32,187 bases of DNA from Candidatus Peribacteria bacterium (GTDB lineage Bacteria > Patescibacteriota > Gracilibacteria > UBA1369 > LOWO2-01-FULL-3), in the NCBI GenBank assembly GCA_943359415.1, contig CALRHQ010000003.1, positions 1 through 32,187 of the forward strand, in the 5' to 3' direction. A program made the translations under genes and the position numbers. The number at the start of each line of letters is the position of its first letter. Positions within the stretch are counted from its first letter, which is position 1. Positions 26,192 to 32,187 of this stretch are shown here, piece after piece. The notes below the pieces were generated by a model. It saw only the letters and a program-made list of their open reading frames with translations. It had not been told where the DNA came from and ran no database searches.

Positions 26192-26932
26192 ATGAATAAG
26201 CATGTTAAAATTTTTGGTAAAGATATTGAGGTTTTGGTTGAGAGTGATGCGGATAATTCTGTGTTCGAGGAAATTTTTGTTGATAAAGATTATGGAGTGT
26301 GTGACGAGGTGATAAAAAAAACCGGAGTTTCTGGTATTTGCGGTGCGATTTTGGATATTGGTGCTCATAAAGGATATTTTTCGATTTATGCCAGTGTTTT
26401 GTGTTCAACGAATGTGAAGATTTTTTCATATGAACCTGAAGAGAAAAATTTTGCTATGTTAAAGGAAAATTTGAGAATGAATAGGATTAAGAATGTGTTT
26501 GCAAAAAATGTTGCTGTTAACGGAAATGATGGAATGTGTGAGCTTTTTTTGAGTGATGATTCCCATAATCATAGTATTTTTGCTATGGACGTCGGGAATT
26601 CAATTGTTTCTAGAAAGGTCAACTGTGTGAGCTTGCGAACGATTATTGAAAAGCATTTAGTGAAAGAAGGATGTGAAATTGTAGATCTTGTGAAGATGGA
26701 TTGTGAAGGAGCAGAATTTGAGATTTTTGGTGGTGTTGAGAGTGAGGATGGAGGAGTTTCCGGCGAGGAAATTTTTAAAAAAATAAAATCTTTCTGTATT
26801 GAATACCATGAATTTTTGCCTGAAATGAGAGCTGAAAAACTTGTGAATATTCTAAAAAAACATGGATATAAGGTTGATGTGAAAAAATCTCGTTATGATA
26901 ACCGAATGGGTTTTATTTGGGCGAGGAGGTGA
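26192..26932 (+). CDS. FkbM-family SAM-dependent methyltransferase
   Basis: ILDIGAHKGYFSIYASVL, FSYEPEEKNFAMLKENLRMNRIKNVFAKNVAV, VDLVKMDCEGAEFEIF. Confidence 0.88.
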   Translation: MNKHVKIFGKDIEVLVESDADNSVFEEIFVDKDYGVCDEVIKKTGVSGICGAILDIGAHKGYFSIYASVLCSTNVKIFSYEPEEKNFAMLKENLRMNRIKNVFAKNVAVNGNDGMCELFLSDDSHNHSIFAMDVGNSIVSRKVNCVSLRTIIEKHLVKEGCEIVDLVKMDCEGAEFEIFGGVESEDGGVSGEEIFKKIKSFCIEYHEFLPEMRAEKLVNILKKHGYKVDVKKSRYDNRMGFIWARR

Positions 26933-26963
26933 TTAATACAATGTGTGTGCTATTAGGACAGGG

Positions 26964-26991
26964 TTGACATTTTTCAGAATAGTGTTAGCAT
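26964..26991 (+). promoter_or_regulatory. Promoter TTGACA-N16-TAGCAT upstream of the 27021 gene
   Basis: Consensus -35 with a plausible -10, about 30 nt upstream of ATG 27021. Confidence 0.5.
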
Positions 26992-27020
26992 AAATTGCTT
27001 AATATTTTTATTTGAAAAAT

Positions 27021-28181
27021 ATGTCTGAAGTTGGAAGACAAGTTGATGACAGATTGGCCAAAAAAATTCATCATGATGGTGGGAAAAACGGTCTTTTAAG
27101 AGGGTTTAAGTATATGGCTGCTTTGCGTGATCATGTTGTGCCTTCTTTTATTTTTCGTGAAGGACTTGATGCTATTACACCAAATATTAGAGAAATGATC
27201 GCTGCTCGTTGCGCAAATTTTGGAAGTGGTGAAAAGGTAATTGCTAGGTCAAGTTGTGAAGCTGATTTTCGTAGGTTTGTTGATGTTATGCCTACTATTC
27301 ATGGAAATCTTGGTGATTTGGATCGTATTATTCGTGAAATCAGGGCAAAATGTGCTGATCCTGAGCTTTTGGCTTATGCGGCAAGGGAAGGGATTGCATA
27401 TGATCCAAAAGATGTGACGATCAGTGTTGCTCCGTATCTTGAAGGGCATAGAGGTCTTGTTTCTGAGCATCCTAATCTTGAAAAAGTTAGGCTTGTTGAT
27501 ATTGTGTGTAATGATAATGACTCTTCCGGAAATGCACATTCTGATAAGGCTTCACATTTTTCTTTTGATTTTCTTGAGAATGAACATTTGTCGGTTTATG
27601 GGAACTGTGGTATGCATCTTGAAGAGGATGCTCGTCGTGGTATTATGCTTAGAAATCTTGTTAGAGACTCAGGCCTGTTTTCTGATGATATTGCTTTGCA
27701 GATTGAGTATGTGGTTGGTAGGCAGCAAGCTTTTATAACACAGGTTAAATTTTTTGCGGATGTGAAGGAAACTGGTTGTTCTACTGCTGAAATGAGAAAA
27801 GCATTTGAACAAGAAAATAGTAGAGGTTTTAGAACTTTTGGTATTACTCCTGAAGATGGACTTGTTCTTCCTTGTGTAAATGCCAAGAGAAGAAATGCTT
27901 TTAGAAATTTTGAATCGAGACGTCCCGGTGTTCCATATGCAGGTTATCTTGACTTAGATGGTTTAACTCCACAGTTAACATTGAGAGATAGTTTTCCTTT
28001 TATGATGGCGTATTTTGCAGATAAGCCACCTATGTCTCATAATAATTTTAGACCTGTTCAGGATGTATTAAGAAACGGAGGTGTGGCATTTTTGAACTCT
28101 CCTTACTCTGTGAACTGCGAAGGCGCTGAAGCCGTAAAAGTCTTTTCTGACGGACTGCATTCTTCGATTGAAGCGCTGTAG
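27021..28181 (+). CDS. Hypothetical protein resembling the PEP synthase/PPDK N-terminal ATP-grasp domain
   Basis: VIARSSCEADF, VSVAPYLEGHRGLVSEHPNLEKV, LQIEYVVGRQQAFITQVKFF resemble PPDK_N motifs. ATG 27021 preferred over TTG 27012. Confidence 0.5.
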   Translation: MSEVGRQVDDRLAKKIHHDGGKNGLLRGFKYMAALRDHVVPSFIFREGLDAITPNIREMIAARCANFGSGEKVIARSSCEADFRRFVDVMPTIHGNLGDLDRIIREIRAKCADPELLAYAAREGIAYDPKDVTISVAPYLEGHRGLVSEHPNLEKVRLVDIVCNDNDSSGNAHSDKASHFSFDFLENEHLSVYGNCGMHLEEDARRGIMLRNLVRDSGLFSDDIALQIEYVVGRQQAFITQVKFFADVKETGCSTAEMRKAFEQENSRGFRTFGITPEDGLVLPCVNAKRRNAFRNFESRRPGVPYAGYLDLDGLTPQLTLRDSFPFMMAYFADKPPMSHNNFRPVQDVLRNGGVAFLNSPYSVNCEGAEAVKVFSDGLHSSIEAL

Positions 28182-28184
28182 TTT

Positions 28185-29129
28185 TTAACTTCTTTTCTTG
28201 GAAAGTTTTCGCATTTTTTCTTTGAATTTCTTTACGATTTCTTCAATCTTTTCTTTTCTTGTTTTATCTGATTTTTCGTATTTTTTTGGCCTTGAGTTGT
28301 CGTTGTTTTTGCTTTGTTTTTTTTCTTTCTGTGTTGGTTCTGTGATTATTGGATTAACTGTCGGTTCCTGTACAGGAGTTACCGGTGTAGTGGTTGGTAC
28401 TGAAGTAGGAGTGAATTTAAAGCTTTTTATTATGATTTCTTGATCTGTGCCTGTGGCTGGTGCATTTCCTTTTACCATCCAGAAATTCATATCTACTCTT
28501 TCTGCACCCGGAACGAAATTGTCCGAACCTGTATAGTTTCGTTCTCCAATCTTTTGGCCATTTTGCCATGTGCTGAAAAGGATATAGTCCTTGGTCCATT
28601 CGATTTTGTGAGTTGATGTCCCATCTGTGAGAACAAGCGGATATGATTGTGTGTTTCCTGTGGTTGTGTATGGCTGAACTGTGTAATTTAATACATTTTT
28701 TTCTGACGGGACACCCCATTGGCTGAATTCTATGTCGATTTCATGTGTATCATCTTGGTACATGAATAAGCCCAAAACCAAGTTTGTGTCGATTTTGTCT
28801 ACGCGTGTTGGAGTTTCCCATTCATAAGTTCCATAACCTAGAGAATTTGGTAAATATACTTCTGATGAATACCATTGATCTGCAATTTTCGAAACTTTTA
28901 GGTGAAGCTGATTTGTGTCGTCCAGGAAAACGCTTGATGAACTGTCATCCCAATTGTTTGGACCAGGTCCGTTAAATCCTGATTTCACCGTCCATGTGTA
29001 TCCTGAAAAATCTATTGTTCTTGTTTCTGCCGCGAATGTCGGAGCGCTTAAAGAGGAGAATATTAATGTTGAAATTGCCAGTATTGATGTGATTTTTGAG
29101 ATCTTTGTTTTGAATGGATTTGTTCTCAT
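28185..29129 (-). CDS. Secreted GH16-like beta-glucanase/lectin with Lys/Arg-rich C-terminus
   Basis: Signal peptide; TYEWETPTRVDKIDTNLVLGLFMYQDDTHEIDIEFSQWG (EIDIE catalytic-type motif); C-terminal P/T-rich linker and basic tail. Confidence 0.75.
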   Translation of the reverse strand: MRTNPFKTKISKITSILAISTLIFSSLSAPTFAAETRTIDFSGYTWTVKSGFNGPGPNNWDDSSSSVFLDDTNQLHLKVSKIADQWYSSEVYLPNSLGYGTYEWETPTRVDKIDTNLVLGLFMYQDDTHEIDIEFSQWGVPSEKNVLNYTVQPYTTTGNTQSYPLVLTDGTSTHKIEWTKDYILFSTWQNGQKIGERNYTGSDNFVPGAERVDMNFWMVKGNAPATGTDQEIIIKSFKFTPTSVPTTTPVTPVQEPTVNPIITEPTQKEKKQSKNNDNSRPKKYEKSDKTRKEKIEEIVKKFKEKMRKLSKKRS

Positions 29130-29163
29130 TTTTTTATTTTAAAAGTATATATATTGAGTGGTT

Positions 29164-29191
29164 ATTCTATAGTATTTTTTTTCTATTTCAA
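29164..29191 (-). promoter_or_regulatory. Promoter TTGAAA-N16-TAGAAT for the GH16-like gene
   Basis: Reverse strand TTGAAATAGAAAAAAAATACTATAGAAT. Confidence 0.45.
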
Positions 29192-29308
29192 CTCTTTTAG
29201 TGTGATTTTCCTTGATGGAGAGCTGTTTTATTGTTTGGCTTGACATGTGCACTTTGATTATTGAAAAAGCTTCTAAGAGGTCTTGATTTTTGTATAAATA
29301 CCTTTATA

Positions 29309-29337
29309 TTGTTTATCACTTTACAAAACTATTATAT
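29309..29337 (+). promoter_or_regulatory. Candidate promoter TTGTTT-N17-TTATAT for the atp operon
   Basis: Located about 19 nt upstream of atpE; weak match in AT-rich DNA. Confidence 0.3.
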
Positions 29338-29343
29338 ATTTAA

Positions 29344-29571
<228 letters not shown>

Positions 29572-29589
29572 AAAATAATCCAAAATTAG

Positions 29590-30090
29590 ATGGAGCTTAT
29601 TTCAAAGCTGGGTATTGATGTTAAACTCATTCTTGCCCAAATCGTCAATTTCGTAATTATACTTATTGTACTGAGAAAGTTTGCGTACGGGCCTATTCTT
29701 GATCTTCTTGATAAAAGGAAGAAAATGATCGAGAAGAATGTGGATGACACGAAGAAGATAGAAGAGAGAATGGTGAAAATGGAAGAAGAGAAAAAGCAGG
29801 TGGTTGCTGATGCCGGAAAAAAGGCAATGGAAATCATCGAAAAAGCGAAGGCTGAGGCGCAAATCGAAAGGGAGCAGTCTACTGCAAATGCTAAGAAAGA
29901 AATTTCTGCATTGGCGGAAAGATATAGAGCTCAACTTAAAGCTGAAGAGGCAAAGATGCTTAAAGATGTTAAGGAAGAAGTATCTACTCTTATCGTGGCG
30001 GTTTGTGAAAAAATCTTGAAGAAAGATTTTGGCAAGGCTGACCAAAAAAGGCTTGAAGACGCAATAAGAAAAGAAATTGTATCATCATGA
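29590..30090 (+). CDS. atpF: ATP synthase F0 subunit b
   Basis: N-terminal TM followed by KFAYGPILDLLDKRKKMIEKNVDDTKK and long charged coiled coil. Confidence 0.93.
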   Translation: MELISKLGIDVKLILAQIVNFVIILIVLRKFAYGPILDLLDKRKKMIEKNVDDTKKIEERMVKMEEEKKQVVADAGKKAMEIIEKAKAEAQIEREQSTANAKKEISALAERYRAQLKAEEAKMLKDVKEEVSTLIVAVCEKILKKDFGKADQKRLEDAIRKEIVSS

Positions 30091-30491
30091 AAATATCACT
30101 TAAAAAATACGCACAAGCGCTTGCTGACTCGCTGCATGGCGAGAAAGATAGTGCTGTGATAGAAGAAAGAATCCAAAATCTTTTGAAAATTCTTGTTAAA
30201 AGAAAACAGAGTAAGCTTATTAAGCAGTTTACTCCTGCTTTTTTTAGCGAGTGGATGAGAAAAAATGGAAAAGTTTTCTGTAAAGTCACTGTTCCTTATG
30301 AGCTTAACGAAGCGGAAACTAAAGATTTGGAAAAACTTTTAAGTGATTCTCTTAATAGAAAAGCCAGTATTGAAGTAAATGTGGATGCGAATATTATTGG
30401 TGGAATGAAAATAGAGTTCGAAGACTATATTATCGACGGTACGGTCATTACAAGTTTAAAAACACTAAAATCACAAATTGTTAATGCTTAA
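30087..30491 (+). CDS. atpH: ATP synthase F1 subunit delta (short)
   Basis: C-terminal IIGGMKIEFEDYIIDGTVITSLKTLKSQI; position between atpF and atpA. Confidence 0.85.
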   Translation: MKISLKKYAQALADSLHGEKDSAVIEERIQNLLKILVKRKQSKLIKQFTPAFFSEWMRKNGKVFCKVTVPYELNEAETKDLEKLLSDSLNRKASIEVNVDANIIGGMKIEFEDYIIDGTVITSLKTLKSQIVNA

Positions 30492-30503
30492 ACACAATTA
30501 ATT

Positions 30504-32009
30504 ATGGAAGTTAAAGATCAAATTTTATCCTCGCTTAAAGAACAAATTGAAAAATTTCATTCTTCTGCGAAAGTTGAAAAAGTCGGATATGTTGTTGAGA
30601 TTGGAGACGGAATTGCACGTATTTCCGGGCTTTCTGATGCAAAATCTCAAGAAATGTTGCAGTTTGCAAACGGACAAGTGGGAGTTGCCTTGAATCTTGA
30701 AGAAGACTCTGTTGGTGTGATTATTCTTGGAGAGGATGAAGGAATTAAAGAAGGAGATGAGGTGCGTACTACAGGAAAGATTTTGTCTGTACCTGTTGGG
30801 GAAGCTTTGATTGGACGTGTTGTTGATTCGCTTGGAATGCCACAAGATGGAAAAGGAGATATTAAAACTGATAAATTTTATCCTATTGAAAAAGTTGCGC
30901 CTCGTGTTATCAAAAGAAAATCTGTTGATGTTCCTTTGCAAACAGGAATCAAAGCGATTGATTCAATGATTCCGGTTGGAAGAGGACAACGTGAGCTTAT
31001 CATCGGAGATCGTCAGACAGGGAAAACTGCGATTGCTATTGATGCGATCATCAATCAAAAAGGACAAGATGTGATTTGTGTTTACGTAGCTGTTGGACAA
31101 AAAGATTCAAAAGTTGCGAAGATTGTTGCTGAGCTTGAAAAGAATGGAGCGATGGAATATACGATTGTCGTAAGGACTTCTTCTTCTGATCCTGCTGCGA
31201 TTACTTACTTGGCTCCGTTTGCCGGATGTGCGATGGCTGAATATTTCTTGGATAAAGGACAAGATGTTCTTATCGTTTATGATGATCTTTCAAAACACGC
31301 ATGGGCTTACCGTGAAATTTCACTTTTGCTTAGAAGACCACCTGGACGTGAAGCATACCCTGGAGATATTTTTTATCTACATTCAAGACTTCTTGAAAGA
31401 GCTTGTCGTCTTGATCCACAATATGGTGGAGGATCTATCACAGCCCTTCCAATCATTGAAACTCAGGCAGGAGATGTGTCTGCGTATATTCCTACAAATG
31501 TAATTTCTATTACTGATGGACAGATTTTCCTTGAGTCAGATCTTTTCTATAAAGGAATAAGACCTGCTCTTAATATCGGTATTTCTGTTTCACGTGTAGG
31601 ATCTGCGGCTCAAATCAAAGCCATGAAGAAAGTTGCAGGAAAACTAAAGCTTGAGCTTGCTCAGTATCGTGAACTTGCTGTTTTTGCTCAATTCGGATCA
31701 GATCTTGATGAATCTACAAGGAGACAATTGAATAAAGGAGATCGTCTGTCTGAAATACTTAAGCAAAAACAATATTCTGCCCTTGCAGTAGAGAAGCAGG
31801 TTGTGATTTTGTACGCCGGAATCAATGACTATCTATCTCATGTTCCTGTCGAAAAAGTAAGAGAATATGAAGAGAAACTTTATAAATATTTTGAAGCGAG
31901 TTATCCTGAAATTTTCAAAAATATCAGAGAGTCGAAAGAAATCTCTGCTGATACAGAGAAAATGTTGAAAGATGCTTTGACTCAGTTCAACGGAGAATAC
32001 ACATTCTAA
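30504..32009 (+). CDS. atpA: ATP synthase F1 subunit alpha
   Basis: [59 protein letters not shown]. Confidence 0.98.
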   Translation: MEVKDQILSSLKEQIEKFHSSAKVEKVGYVVEIGDGIARISGLSDAKSQEMLQFANGQVGVALNLEEDSVGVIILGEDEGIKEGDEVRTTGKILSVPVGEALIGRVVDSLGMPQDGKGDIKTDKFYPIEKVAPRVIKRKSVDVPLQTGIKAIDSMIPVGRGQRELIIGDRQTGKTAIAIDAIINQKGQDVICVYVAVGQKDSKVAKIVAELEKNGAMEYTIVVRTSSSDPAAITYLAPFAGCAMAEYFLDKGQDVLIVYDDLSKHAWAYREISLLLRRPPGREAYPGDIFYLHSRLLERACRLDPQYGGGSITALPIIETQAGDVSAYIPTNVISITDGQIFLESDLFYKGIRPALNIGISVSRVGSAAQIKAMKKVAGKLKLELAQYRELAVFAQFGSDLDESTRRQLNKGDRLSEILKQKQYSALAVEKQVVILYAGINDYLSHVPVEKVREYEEKLYKYFEASYPEIFKNIRESKEISADTEKMLKDALTQFNGEYTF

Positions 32010-32013
32010 TTAA

Positions 32014-32187
<174 letters not shown>

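Noticed and set aside
29240-29245. TTGACA at 29240 as atp operon -35
   Set aside because: No acceptable -10 at 15-19 nt spacing; the 29309-29337 candidate was listed instead at low confidence.

Overview
AT-rich bacterial chromosomal window, densely coding. Gene content suggests a Candidate Phyla Radiation/Patescibacteria-type genome, but that is inference with no database check. UGA behaves as a stop, so the code looks standard (table 11). Left to right: a minus-strand RNHCP-domain / tilS / ftsH (cut by the window edge) block; a plus-strand type IV pilus cluster (PilN- and PilO-like, PilC, three GFTL prepilins, one PilX-like minor pilin) ending in metG; a convergent minus-strand operon of pilT followed by five tandem small membrane proteins that look like divergent Patescibacteria T4SS-pilin-like paralogs; a Pro/Gln-rich bitopic protein and a conserved-looking hypothetical; sbp (DUF1290) and ftsQ; folC; a 44-aa Lys/Arg-rich ORF missing from the ORF track plus queF-queC-queE; a lipoprotein; rpmB; an MgtC/DUF4010 membrane protein; an exported trypsin-like protease with SLH-like repeats; glnA; an FkbM-type methyltransferase; a protein resembling the PEP-synthase/PPDK ATP-grasp domain; a secreted GH16-like glucanase; and an ATP synthase operon beginning with atpE (atpE-F-H-A-G, atpG cut by the edge). 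The strongest candidate for a poorly described system is the pilT plus five-pilin operon (9794-13518) facing the type IV pilus cluster. Other notable signals are A-rich leaders without Shine-Dalgarno sites, extended -10 promoters that predict leaderless mRNAs, a terminator embedded in the pilT promoter, and an altered glycine motif in the c-subunit.
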